A DNA stretch of 64,000 nt from positions 97,556 through 161,555 of the forward strand of contig CADAAR010000012.1 of the NCBI GenBank assembly GCA_902785945.1. The letters are read 5' to 3'. The notes below the pieces were generated by a model. It worked only from the letters and a program-made list of their open reading frames with translations. It ran no database searches and had not been told where the DNA came from. Positions within the stretch are counted from its first letter, which is position 1; each line of letters begins with the position of its first letter. Of this stretch, positions 24,963 to 33,541 are shown in pieces. The position numbers and the translations under genes were made by a program. This DNA comes from an uncultured Prevotellaceae bacterium (GTDB lineage Bacteria > Bacteroidota > Bacteroidia > Bacteroidales > Bacteroidaceae).

Positions 24963-27593
24963 ATGAAAATGAAGAAGTATTTGATAATGGCTGCTATGGC
25001 TGTTACTGTTAGTGGAGCTTTCGTCAGCTGTCACGACGATGAAATTACCCCCACAACGTTTGATCAGAAGAAACTTGCCTTCGAGGATGCATTCATCAGC
25101 TATTATGGTCAACCAGACCCCAACCACACATGGGGTTTCGGTAACGATGAGGAGAATGTGACTCGTAGTGTAGATGTAAATGGTAATCTGTGGGAATCAT
25201 GCCCATCCTTGGCCGAAGGAGAAGCTCAAGCTATCCACGATTGGGTTAATAAGCCAAAGAGTGAAATACCTACAGAGTCATATTACGAAGTATCGCCCGT
25301 AGATTTAAAGAATTTCTTTGTAACCCAAGTATGGGGTCAGAATGAAAATACAGATGATGAGAATTGCCAATATACTGATTACGATGGTGGATCTGTTTTC
25401 GGTTCTTCAAAGATGAATCATCTTCAGATTAGTAAGAGCGCAGAAAGATTAGGCACAGACGGTGTTGCTTCAGTGAATGTAAATAATGCTAATCCTGGAG
25501 GAGATGCCATTAACAGTAATTGGGATCATGCAAACAATTTCAACGCAGCATCGAATCAAGATTGGAACGGCAATACCATGTTTGTCAATTGGGGTACCCA
25601 AAATTTTGCTTATCACAACTCTAACGACAGCAGATATCATGATAAATGGATCATTGTTGATGGCTATTATATCACAACAGATCATAGATTTGCTGGCAAA
25701 TATTACGTCTGCTTCGATTTCATCTCACGAGATCCAAACGTATATACCAATTTCCAAGATGCCAATGGTCAAAATTATGAAGTATCTGGCGCTTGGAAAA
25801 GCACTGCAGATGCTGTTGCTGCAGGAGCCAAGGCTAGAATCAATGGTCAATGGGATGGTTCAAAAATGGTTTATGAAGAAGGACCTGCCGTTGGATCAGA
25901 TTGGACAAAAGGTAATATTGCTGGTCCTAGTGGAGGTGGTAACAGAATTGTTGATGCCAATGAATACTATACAGACTGGATTATCCGCCTTGTAGAGGCA
26001 AATTCTAAAATTCCTAAAGTAAAGATCACAACAAGCACTGGTAAAATTAGAAAAGAAGTCTTTATCCAGACGACGGCTATTAAGGGCGGTCGCGTGATGT
26101 GTGAGGATATTGCCAGCGCTAGTTACAGCAGAAAAGACTTCGATTATAACGACGTTGTGTTCGATGCCATTATCTATCAAAACAAGTATGTATTGGTAAC
26201 CTATACCTTAGATAATAGTGGCACCGTTTTAAAAACCAGCGATCCAGAGCCCAACTATACACAGGAAGACGGCATGCCCGATCCGAATTGGACATCTCAC
26301 CATGCCAATATTCGTCTGATGGCAGCTGGAGGTACCCTTCCTCTGCAGATAATCGCAAATGGACATAACTTCGAGGTTCATAACCTGTTGGGGAATAAAC
26401 CAACCAACGTGATGATCAATACACTCCATAAAAATGAGAGAAATGTTGTTAATGGGGCTGAGGTCGACTCTAATGCTCCTGTAGATCTGACGGTTGATGG
26501 TTCTAAGGATATCGAAGGTATTACGAACCTTCAAGACATCCAAATTGCAGTGAAATATTCACAATCCTTAGCTGGAATGATTAATGCAGAAAAAGGTAAA
26601 GCCTCTGCCAAGATTTTGGCACCATTGGGTACACGTTGGGCTAAGGAACGTACCGATATAAGTACTGTCTATACACATTTCTCTGACTGGGTAAAAGATG
26701 AAGATGCTACTGGCAACAGCGTTTGGTATACTGACGTTAACTCAACAGATTTGTATGACAATCTGGAAGGTCTCTCCATGCCCACCCGTCCATCAATTAG
26801 CAGCTCAAGCGTTTGGAAGTATGAATACAGTAGCGGAAGTACAACAACCTCTACAGACGCCAAATATTATGTAATGGCTACTCCCGCTGGTACCATGATT
26901 TACGATTACAACACAAAGGGTGCTGGCTTCCTGTACGATGGTAGTACTGTAAATGCTACGAGTACCGCATCTATTACGGCAGGAAGTAAGATTCGCGTCT
27001 ATGGTGTCAGCATAGATAATTGGGAAGTTACTTGTAACAACCAAACGAAATCACAGTCTACAGAAAGCGGTTATGCCACAAATGGATATGTTGAGTTTGA
27101 TGTTACACAAGACTTAGGAACTAGTCTTGCAATCACGGGTAAGAACTTCACTATTACATACATTACTGTTGTTGGTGCTACACCTGCAGCAAAACCAGGT
27201 CAATTCTGGCCAGAAAATGGCGGAAACGGAAATGCTACATCACAATTTAACATTAGCGCATCTGTAGTTAGTACAGCATTAAATAGCGCAACCACTAAAA
27301 CCAAGATTTGTATTTATTGTACAATTGGCACTGGTTCGTGGTTGAAATTAAATAGAGGATCAAATTGGCCCGCATGGACTGCTGATGATGTTACAGGTTG
27401 GAAAATCGGCAATAACACATCAGAATTAGAGCCGACCGATGGTCAACTTACCAGCGTTTATAATTCAACCAAAGGCTGTGTAGAAGTACCATTGACAACC
27501 AAATTCATCTCAGATATCACTAGTGAAAATGCTGGTTTAGGACTTAATTTTGGCAATGGAAATATGACAGTTACAAATATTACAATCGAGTAA
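24963..27593 (+). CDS. LruC-domain lipoprotein with C-terminal extension (second of three)
   Basis: An 876-residue predicted lipoprotein (MKMKKYLIMAAMAVTVSGAF then VSC). Near residue 52 it has DPNHTWGF followed by TRS, shared in position with the third LruC protein (DPDQDWGF...TRG). The LruC acidic motif is KDFDYNDVVFDAIIY near residue 394, followed by LMAAGGTLPLQI and FEVHNLLG, both also found in the third protein. Two further beta-rich domains follow (about 590-760 and 760-876), the last beginning PGQFWPENGG and rich in Trp, Asn and Thr, which could be a glycan- or surface-binding module (inference). The composition is richer in A/T-ending codons than the housekeeping genes. A good terminator follows. 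Confidence 0.8.
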   Translation: MKMKKYLIMAAMAVTVSGAFVSCHDDEITPTTFDQKKLAFEDAFISYYGQPDPNHTWGFGNDEENVTRSVDVNGNLWESCPSLAEGEAQAIHDWVNKPKSEIPTESYYEVSPVDLKNFFVTQVWGQNENTDDENCQYTDYDGGSVFGSSKMNHLQISKSAERLGTDGVASVNVNNANPGGDAINSNWDHANNFNAASNQDWNGNTMFVNWGTQNFAYHNSNDSRYHDKWIIVDGYYITTDHRFAGKYYVCFDFISRDPNVYTNFQDANGQNYEVSGAWKSTADAVAAGAKARINGQWDGSKMVYEEGPAVGSDWTKGNIAGPSGGGNRIVDANEYYTDWIIRLVEANSKIPKVKITTSTGKIRKEVFIQTTAIKGGRVMCEDIASASYSRKDFDYNDVVFDAIIYQNKYVLVTYTLDNSGTVLKTSDPEPNYTQEDGMPDPNWTSHHANIRLMAAGGTLPLQIIANGHNFEVHNLLGNKPTNVMINTLHKNERNVVNGAEVDSNAPVDLTVDGSKDIEGITNLQDIQIAVKYSQSLAGMINAEKGKASAKILAPLGTRWAKERTDISTVYTHFSDWVKDEDATGNSVWYTDVNSTDLYDNLEGLSMPTRPSISSSSVWKYEYSSGSTTTSTDAKYYVMATPAGTMIYDYNTKGAGFLYDGSTVNATSTASITAGSKIRVYGVSIDNWEVTCNNQTKSQSTESGYATNGYVEFDVTQDLGTSLAITGKNFTITYITVVGATPAAKPGQFWPENGGNGNATSQFNISASVVSTALNSATTKTKICIYCTIGTGSWLKLNRGSNWPAWTADDVTGWKIGNNTSELEPTDGQLTSVYNSTKGCVEVPLTTKFISDITSENAGLGLNFGNGNMTVTNITIE

Positions 27594-27630
27594 CTTGATT
27601 TCAAATACATAACATAAGATTTTATAAGTG

Positions 27631-27664
27631 GAGGGCGTCTGCGTGAGCAGATGCCCTCTTTTTG
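27631..27664 (+). terminator. terminator of the second LruC gene
   Basis: A 12-pair stem with one G-U (27631-27642 with 27647-27658), loop GTGA, followed by TTTTT. Confidence 0.88.
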
Positions 27665-27680
27665 TTACAAATCCTGCTAT

Positions 27681-27994
27681 CCCTCACATAATCTTCAGAA
27701 TCGTCTTTGTACAAAGGGGTTTAAAGATGTGAGGGATTCCAAACAACCCTCACAAATCCCTCACTTATCCCTCACATCAGCTCTCCAACTTTTAGGCTGT
27801 TAGCGTTACTAGCCATTTCATGCGTACATATTAAGCCCAATATATAATTTATGTACGCGCATGTGTTTCTTTTCATGACAAGTATTAGTAATGTTTCATG
27901 TGAGGGTTATGTGAGGGATTTGTGAGGGAACAAAATCATCCCTCACATGCCTCAGGCCTCTTGTATAAAGGCGCTCCAAACAATTATGTGAGGG
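27681..27994. repeat. 314-bp mirror array of ten GTGAGGG boxes
   Basis: CCCTCAC lies at 27681, 27747, 27758, 27769 and 27940; GTGAGGG lies at 27729, 27900, 27911, 27922 and 27988. Every box has a partner in the opposite orientation at exactly 55675 minus its position, so the array has perfect dyad symmetry about 27837.5. The inner triplets have an 11-bp period. The sequence between boxes is only partly conserved between the arms. Confidence 0.9.
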
Positions 27995-28036
27995 ATGAAG
28001 GATTATTGCGAGCAGTATTCTCTCTGATAGCAAGGA

Positions 28037-28125
28037 CGTAGCTGGCTGGCTGCTTACCCGTAGCTGATTGCCAGTCGTAGCCGACCAAACCACCAATCGT
28101 AGCCAAGATGATCATTAATCGTAGC
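28037..28125 (+). repeat. five CGTAGC boxes with 22-bp spacing
   Basis: CGTAGC starts at 28037, 28059, 28076, 28098 and 28120 (spacings 22, 17, 22, 22). The last three are extended as TCGTAGCC. No unique spacers of CRISPR length are present. Confidence 0.75.
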
Positions 28126-28486
28126 CAATCTCGTCGCTTCCTAATACTCTGCTCTTATCATTCAGCAAGAGGCCCTTCTCTACAGACAGGAAGCTCTTAT
28201 TTTTTTGCGACCTAAGCAGGCAACAAATATTCCTTAGGCAGAAAACGATTGTTCCCTAGGCTTTCGACAATTTGTACTTTTTCCCCGATGAATTTGCAAA
28301 TTACGATATTTTTCTGTAACTTTGCAAAAAACAATGGGGAAATAGCATGAATCCCCAATATAATAAGGAAAAGGCATAGGCCGAACCGTCTAAAGTTTGC
28401 CGACTTTTTATCGACTAAAACAAAGTATTTTTAGGCATTTAACATTTATTGACACATAAAATGATGATTATTCCATCTATTTTTTC

Positions 28487-28494
28487 TATCTTTG
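28487..28494 (+). promoter_or_regulatory. promoter of the third LruC gene
   Basis: TATCTTTG, about 75 bp before the ATG at 28569. Confidence 0.6.
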
Positions 28495-28568
28495 CACCGG
28501 AGTTCTAATAAAGGGACTATTGAAACGATAATAATAACAATATCTATAACTTATTAAACTTTTAATTT

Positions 28569-30704
28569 ATGAAAAAGTATTTGATGACAATCGCAGCAGC
28601 CGCTATGTGCGCTGCATTCACAAGTTGCTCACATGATTTTGATTTCGATCAGGCAGCTCAAGAAGATCGTGTTCAGTCAAAGTACGATCAAGCCTTTTTG
28701 AATTACATTGGTGGAACGATTGATCCCGATCAGGATTGGGGCTTCAGCGCTACACGTGGCATCACTCGTGGTGCAGATTTTAACCTGCCGGGGAACACCA
28801 GTTTCAGAGACAATCTCACAACCGCTATTCCAACCATTTCAATGCCAGATTTCCCTGACGAGTTACCAGCAAGTGGTGTAACCTATGCTAAAAATGTAAC
28901 AGATTGGAACAATGCAAAATCTGTTTATATCGATGCTGCGTATTCTTCAGTTGACCAAAATGCAAATAGCGTTAAGATTTATGTTAATGGTAATGTAGAG
29001 TTCTCAGGCACTATTAGCAATAATGGTGATGGTTGGACTTTTATTGTATTAAAGGACAAGAAACTGACTCTAAAAAGTTGGTCAGGCCAAAATATGAAAG
29101 TATATTTAGCACCTGGTGCTATTCTTGACATCACAAATGCAGGCCTTTCTGAGTTTGACCCCAATTCTAAAGCTGGTATTTATATGAAATCACTCAGTAA
29201 GGTGAAAGCCAAGACTTTGGATTTCTTTGGAGGCTGGAAGGTGCTGAACCAAGGCGGTACAATTGAGGCAGAAAACATCTATTTGCAGAAACCCGGAACT
29301 GTGCTTTGGAATGAGGGTACAATTACTGTTTCCGGAGAAATTTACACTCAGAATGAGCAAGCCAAGATATACAATGCACAAGGTCATAAAATCAAAGCTG
29401 CTAAGTTAACTCTGCATAACAATAGTGAGTTGCTTTACAATGACGGTGAAGTAGAAATTACTGGCGCCATCGCCACAGAAAATAACGGGGGTGAGATTAT
29501 CAACAATGGTTCACTGTCTGGTGCATCATTAAGCTTAAAGGCTGGAGGAAAGATGCATAACGTCGGAACAACCAACATCACAGGTAAAACACACATTGCT
29601 AATAGCCAAACCGAGTGGAAGAACGAGGGACAATTCAATACTGGTGATTTCGAGGTAAGTGACTATGCAGAGAAGGTATATAACAACTGTAAGTTGACAG
29701 TTCATAAGGCAAATAACACAGGTGAATTCAAAATTTATGGTAAATTTGTATTGGAGGGTGGAGATCCTTCTGGTGCTTCTGTTGTAACAGACAAGGTTTA
29801 TTGGGTGAACAACTCCTTCGTTTTCTTAGGCTCAAAGTCTTTGTTTAAGGTGAATGGTCAGTTCTTAACAGCTAATTATGACATCAACGGTGGTATGGTA
29901 GGCTATGGTAACGATTATGCCGTAGTTCAAGCAGAATCAATCGTTCGTCCATCAGAATATGCGAATAAACAGTTTGGTATGACCTATAAAGGCAAACTCT
30001 TTGTAGATGCTGGTACTCATTTTGCTCAGGGTGCTGAAGATCCTCAAAACAATCCGCCTGCACAGCCCTATTATAAGTATGACAATACTGTCAAGTTCAA
30101 GCATCTGAAAGATGCCTCACCAGTCTCTATTCCTTCTAGCAATTGTAATCCTGGTTACAATACCACAGAAGAAGTATATGACCTGAAGATTATTGCTGAG
30201 GACTTGAGCGCACAGGGTAATTCTGACTTTGATTTCAATGATATTGTTTTGGAGGTGAAGTATGGTAGCCCTGCAAAGATTAAGTTGACTCACGCTGGCG
30301 GTACTCTTCCACTCGTTATCTGCGGCAGTGAAACTACTGTCGAAACAGTAACTCAGGATTATGAGGTTCACGACCTGTTTGGTGTAGGACGTAACGAAAT
30401 GGTTAATACCGGAAGAGGTCCCGTTTGTAGCCCAGTACTCCTTCATGAGCTTACGACTCCGCTTCGTGTAAATATTGCAAATGCCAAGGAAGCAAACGAG
30501 AAGCTGAAGTTGTTCGTTTACAAGGAAAAAGCTTGGCATGAGATGAAAGCTCCTAAGGGCGAACCCGCTTGTAAGTTGGCAGTTGGTATTGATTATCCAG
30601 TGCTACGTGAACGTGACAGTATCAAGGGTACATACAAGTTCTTCGAAGGTTGGGCAAATGGAACTAACTTCGTATCAGAGTGGTGGAAAGCTGAAAATCA
30701 GTAA
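28569..30704 (+). CDS. LruC-domain lipoprotein with beta-helix-like middle (third of three)
   Basis: A 711-residue predicted lipoprotein (MKKYLMTIAAAAMCAAF then TSC). DPDQDWGF followed by TRG stands near residue 52, as in the second LruC protein. Residues ~150-400 consist of short repeating strands rich in Asn, Gly and Ile (for example VLWNEGTITVSGEI, ELLYNDGEVEITGAI, KMHNVGTTNITGKT), a pattern typical of a right-handed beta-helix. The LruC motif NSDFDFNDIVLEVKY is near residue 551, then THAGGTLPLVICG and YEVHDLFGVG. The protein is probably surface-exposed or a matrix component; no enzymatic motif is visible. Confidence 0.8.
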   Translation: MKKYLMTIAAAAMCAAFTSCSHDFDFDQAAQEDRVQSKYDQAFLNYIGGTIDPDQDWGFSATRGITRGADFNLPGNTSFRDNLTTAIPTISMPDFPDELPASGVTYAKNVTDWNNAKSVYIDAAYSSVDQNANSVKIYVNGNVEFSGTISNNGDGWTFIVLKDKKLTLKSWSGQNMKVYLAPGAILDITNAGLSEFDPNSKAGIYMKSLSKVKAKTLDFFGGWKVLNQGGTIEAENIYLQKPGTVLWNEGTITVSGEIYTQNEQAKIYNAQGHKIKAAKLTLHNNSELLYNDGEVEITGAIATENNGGEIINNGSLSGASLSLKAGGKMHNVGTTNITGKTHIANSQTEWKNEGQFNTGDFEVSDYAEKVYNNCKLTVHKANNTGEFKIYGKFVLEGGDPSGASVVTDKVYWVNNSFVFLGSKSLFKVNGQFLTANYDINGGMVGYGNDYAVVQAESIVRPSEYANKQFGMTYKGKLFVDAGTHFAQGAEDPQNNPPAQPYYKYDNTVKFKHLKDASPVSIPSSNCNPGYNTTEEVYDLKIIAEDLSAQGNSDFDFNDIVLEVKYGSPAKIKLTHAGGTLPLVICGSETTVETVTQDYEVHDLFGVGRNEMVNTGRGPVCSPVLLHELTTPLRVNIANAKEANEKLKLFVYKEKAWHEMKAPKGEPACKLAVGIDYPVLRERDSIKGTYKFFEGWANGTNFVSEWWKAENQ

Positions 30705-30736
30705 AGAATCATCAGATACTTAGATATTAACCTTGA

Positions 30737-30771
30737 CAGAGGGTGCCTGTGAGAGCAGGCGCTCTTTTTTT
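30737..30771 (+). terminator. terminator of the third LruC gene
   Basis: An imperfect stem pairs AGAG..GCCTG with CAGGCGCTCT, followed by TTTTTTT. Confidence 0.8.
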
Positions 30772-30827
30772 ATATATAAAGGTACAGATTAGCGTCGGTT
30801 CCATTTGTATAATTCGAAAATAATGTG

Positions 30828-30835
30828 TAACTTTG
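30828..30835 (+). promoter_or_regulatory. promoter of the SpmAB-like gene
   Basis: TAACTTTG with nine bases to the ATG at 30845. The TTG within this box is in frame and could be mistaken for an upstream start. Confidence 0.7.
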
Positions 30836-30844
30836 CCCGCTGAT

Positions 30845-32077
30845 ATGGTACTGAATTGGATTTGGATAGCATTTTTCATCATCGCATTTGTGATTGCGCT
30901 GGTGAAACTCGTGTTTTTCGGAGACTTCGAGGTGTTCCCCGCGATGATGGACTCCACGTTCTCCTCGTCGAAAACGGCCTTTGAGATTTCCTTAGGCCTG
31001 ACAGGTGTTTTGGCCCTCTGGCTCGGCATCATGAAGATTGGCGAGAAGGGCGGTGTAGTGAACGTCCTTGCCAAGTTGCTGAGTCCGCTCTTCAGCAAGT
31101 TGTTTCCCGATATCCCCAAAGGCCATCCAGTCACAGGTTCCATCTTCATGAACATCGCAGCCAACATGTTGGGTCTGGACAACGCTGCTACGCCCCTCGG
31201 TCTGAAGGCGATGGAACAGATGCAGGAACTAAACCCCAAGAAGGATACCGCGACCAACCCGATGATCATGTTTCTGGTGCTGAACACGAGCGGACTGACA
31301 CTGATACCTATTTCTATCCTGGTGTATCGTGCCCAGATGGGAGCAGCCCAGCCTACGGACATCTTCATCCCCATCTTGTTGGCGACGTTCTTCTCGACTC
31401 TGGCAGGCGTCATCATCACCAGCCTTTTCCAGAAAATCAATCTGCTAAACCGTACGATTCTGCTCTTCTTGGGTGGTGCAGCCCTCGTGGTGGCTGGCGT
31501 CATCTGGGGCTTCGGACAGTTAGACTCTGTGCTAATGAACAAGGTAAGCACCTCGACAGCCAACATCCTGCTGATGACAATCATCATCGCTTTTATCCTG
31601 GCAGGTATCAGGAAGAAGGTGAATGTATACGATGCCTTTATCGAGGGCGCAAAGGATGGTTTCACCACAGCAGTCCGTATTATTCCCTATCTGGTGGCCA
31701 TTCTTGTGGGCATTGGTGTGTTCCGTGCCTCTGGCGCAATGGACATGCTCATCGACGGTATTAAGTGGAGCGTAGAAGCCTGTGGTGGTAACAGCGACTT
31801 TGTAGGCGCCTTGCCTACAGCTCTGATGAAGCCTCTATCAGGCAGCGGTGCACGAGGCATGATGGTAGATGCGATGACCACTTACGGTGCTGATTCGTTT
31901 ATCGGACGTCTGAGCTGCATCTTCCAAGGCTCTACAGATACCACCTTCTATATCCTTGCTGTCTACTTTGGCAGCGTTGGCATCGTGAAAACCCGTCATG
32001 CTGTAACCTGCGGACTCTTGGCAGACTTGGCGGGCATCATTGCAGCTATCGCCATCGCATATATGTTCTTTGGGTAA
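30845..32077 (+). CDS. fused SpmA/SpmB-type membrane protein (nucleoside-recognition domains)
   Basis: A 410-residue polytopic membrane protein joining the two parts that Bacillus encodes as separate spore maturation proteins SpmA (residues ~1-200, MNIAANMLGLDNAATPLGLKAMEQ) and SpmB (~230-410, ALMKPLSGSGARGMMVDAM and GSTDTTFYILAVYFG). Both halves are Gate/nucleoside-recognition domains. Such fusions occur in non-sporulating Bacteroidetes, so sporulation is not implied; transport of a small molecule is likely. I reject the TTG start at 30833 because it is part of the -7 box. The flippase gene follows after 9 bp. Confidence 0.88.
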   Translation: MVLNWIWIAFFIIAFVIALVKLVFFGDFEVFPAMMDSTFSSSKTAFEISLGLTGVLALWLGIMKIGEKGGVVNVLAKLLSPLFSKLFPDIPKGHPVTGSIFMNIAANMLGLDNAATPLGLKAMEQMQELNPKKDTATNPMIMFLVLNTSGLTLIPISILVYRAQMGAAQPTDIFIPILLATFFSTLAGVIITSLFQKINLLNRTILLFLGGAALVVAGVIWGFGQLDSVLMNKVSTSTANILLMTIIIAFILAGIRKKVNVYDAFIEGAKDGFTTAVRIIPYLVAILVGIGVFRASGAMDMLIDGIKWSVEACGGNSDFVGALPTALMKPLSGSGARGMMVDAMTTYGADSFIGRLSCIFQGSTDTTFYILAVYFGSVGIVKTRHAVTCGLLADLAGIIAAIAIAYMFFG

Positions 32078-32086
32078 CAAAAAGAT

Positions 32087-33538
32087 ATGGGTAAACTTCA
32101 AACTATCGCAAAAGACACGGCCATTTATGGTCTCTCGAGTATCATTGGCAGATTCTTGAACTATCTGCTTGTGCCACTCTATACAGCCCAGCTCTCGGCA
32201 GCCTCGGGTGGTTATGGCGTCATTACGAATATGTATGCCTACGTGGCGCTGATTCTGGTAATTCTTACCTTTGGTATGGAGACCACCTATTTCCGCTTCA
32301 CCAATAAGACACACACAGACTCTCAGGTGGTCTATTCCACCACATTGATCAGTGTGGGTACGGTCTCTGCACTCTTTGCTGCACTGGTTATCATCTTCAT
32401 CAATCCCATCAGCTCGTTGATGGGCTATGGCGACCATCCTGAGTGGGTATGGGTGATGGCGCTGACGGTGGCCATCGATGCTTTCCTCTGCATCCCCTTC
32501 GCCCATCTGCGACAGCAGAAGAAAGCCATTAAGTTTGCTTCGCTAAAGTTGCTGAACATTGTGGTAAGCATCCTGCTCAACGTCATCTACTTCGCTTGGA
32601 TGGACGGAAAGGATGTGGGCTACGCTTTCTATATCAACCTCGTCTGCACAGCCATGCTCGCCATCTGTCTCTTCACCGAGTATACGGGTTTCCGCTGGAA
32701 AATGGACACCAAACTGCTGCGCACCATGCTCAGTTATTCGTGGCCTATTCTTATCCTTGGCGTCGCAGGCATTCTGAACCAGACGGCCGACAAGATGCTC
32801 TTCCCCTATATCTACGAGGGCGACGACATGCTTGAACAACTCGGCATCTATGGTGCCTGCTCGAAGATTGCGATGATCATGGCGATGATAACCCAGGCAT
32901 TCCGCTTTGCCTACGAGCCTATTGTTTTCTCTGGTGTCAAGGACAAAGGACAGCATGAGATGTACGAACAGGCAATGAAATATTTCATCATCTTTACGCT
33001 GTTGGCATTCCTCCTGGTGGTGGGATATATCGACATCCTGAAATATATCGTCAGGAACTCTGACTACTGGGTAGGTCTGAAGGTAGTGCCTATCGTGATG
33101 GCAGCAGAGATTATGATGGGCATCTATTTCAACTTATCGTTCTGGTATAAGATTATCGACAAGACCATCTGGGGCGCATGGTTCTCTGGCATCGGATGCG
33201 TCGTGCTACTGGCTGTGAACTTTATCTTCGTGCCCAAATATGGCTATATGGCCTGTGCATGGGGAGGATTCGCTGGCTATGGTGTGGCGATGATTACCTC
33301 GTATATCGTGGGTCAGAAATACTATCCCCTTAATTATCCATTAAAGGATATCACTCTTTACACCATTCTTGCAGCCATTGCCTTCGTGGCGATGACACTG
33401 CTCCACGAGAAGCTGTCGATGTGGCTATCCATCGCCATCAATACGCTGCTGATCCTTGCCTTCATCGCGCTAATCATCAAGCGCGACCTGCCTTTAAGCA
33501 AACTCCCTATTATTGGAAAGAAATTCAAAAAGAAATAA
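32087..33538 (+). CDS. polysaccharide/lipid-linked oligosaccharide flippase (MATE/MVF superfamily)
   Basis: A 483-residue membrane protein with about 14 hydrophobic helices, the pattern of Wzx-type O-antigen or capsule flippases. It begins with an amphipathic stretch typical of the family (KDTAIYGLSSIIGRFLNYLLVPLYT) and ends in a basic tail (IIGKKFKKK). There are no glycosyltransferases nearby, so the exported glycan is unknown. It lies in a run of three plus-strand genes with gaps of 9 and 3 bp, consistent with an operon. Confidence 0.87.
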   Translation: MGKLQTIAKDTAIYGLSSIIGRFLNYLLVPLYTAQLSAASGGYGVITNMYAYVALILVILTFGMETTYFRFTNKTHTDSQVVYSTTLISVGTVSALFAALVIIFINPISSLMGYGDHPEWVWVMALTVAIDAFLCIPFAHLRQQKKAIKFASLKLLNIVVSILLNVIYFAWMDGKDVGYAFYINLVCTAMLAICLFTEYTGFRWKMDTKLLRTMLSYSWPILILGVAGILNQTADKMLFPYIYEGDDMLEQLGIYGACSKIAMIMAMITQAFRFAYEPIVFSGVKDKGQHEMYEQAMKYFIIFTLLAFLLVVGYIDILKYIVRNSDYWVGLKVVPIVMAAEIMMGIYFNLSFWYKIIDKTIWGAWFSGIGCVVLLAVNFIFVPKYGYMACAWGGFAGYGVAMITSYIVGQKYYPLNYPLKDITLYTILAAIAFVAMTLLHEKLSMWLSIAINTLLILAFIALIIKRDLPLSKLPIIGKKFKKK

Positions 33539-33541
33539 GAT

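Larger units (their letters stand above)
27594..28568. other. 975-bp non-coding region with two repeat arrays and two promoters
   Basis: No credible gene. It holds, in order: the terminator of the second LruC gene (27631-27664); a mirror-symmetric array of ten GTGAGGG/CCCTCAC boxes (27681-27994) around a central inverted repeat GCGTACAT/ATGTACGC (27822-27829 with 27851-27858); five CGTAGC boxes (28037-28125); a promoter-like TAACTTTG (28317-28324) followed by a TGGGGA/TCCCCA hairpin and a ten-codon frame (28347-28379); and the promoter of the third LruC gene (28487-28494). Confidence 0.8.

Noticed and set aside
27896-28096. A 66-codon minus-strand frame in the LruC intergenic region
   Set aside because: It spans both repeat arrays and has no protein-like features or promoter.
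27681-28125. CRISPR array
   Set aside because: The repeated units are 6-7 bp with 11- or 22-bp spacing and mixed orientation; there are no 25-40 bp repeats with unique spacers and no cas genes.
30833-30844. TTG start for the SpmAB-like gene
   Set aside because: This TTG is part of the TAACTTTG promoter box; the ATG at 30845 fits better.
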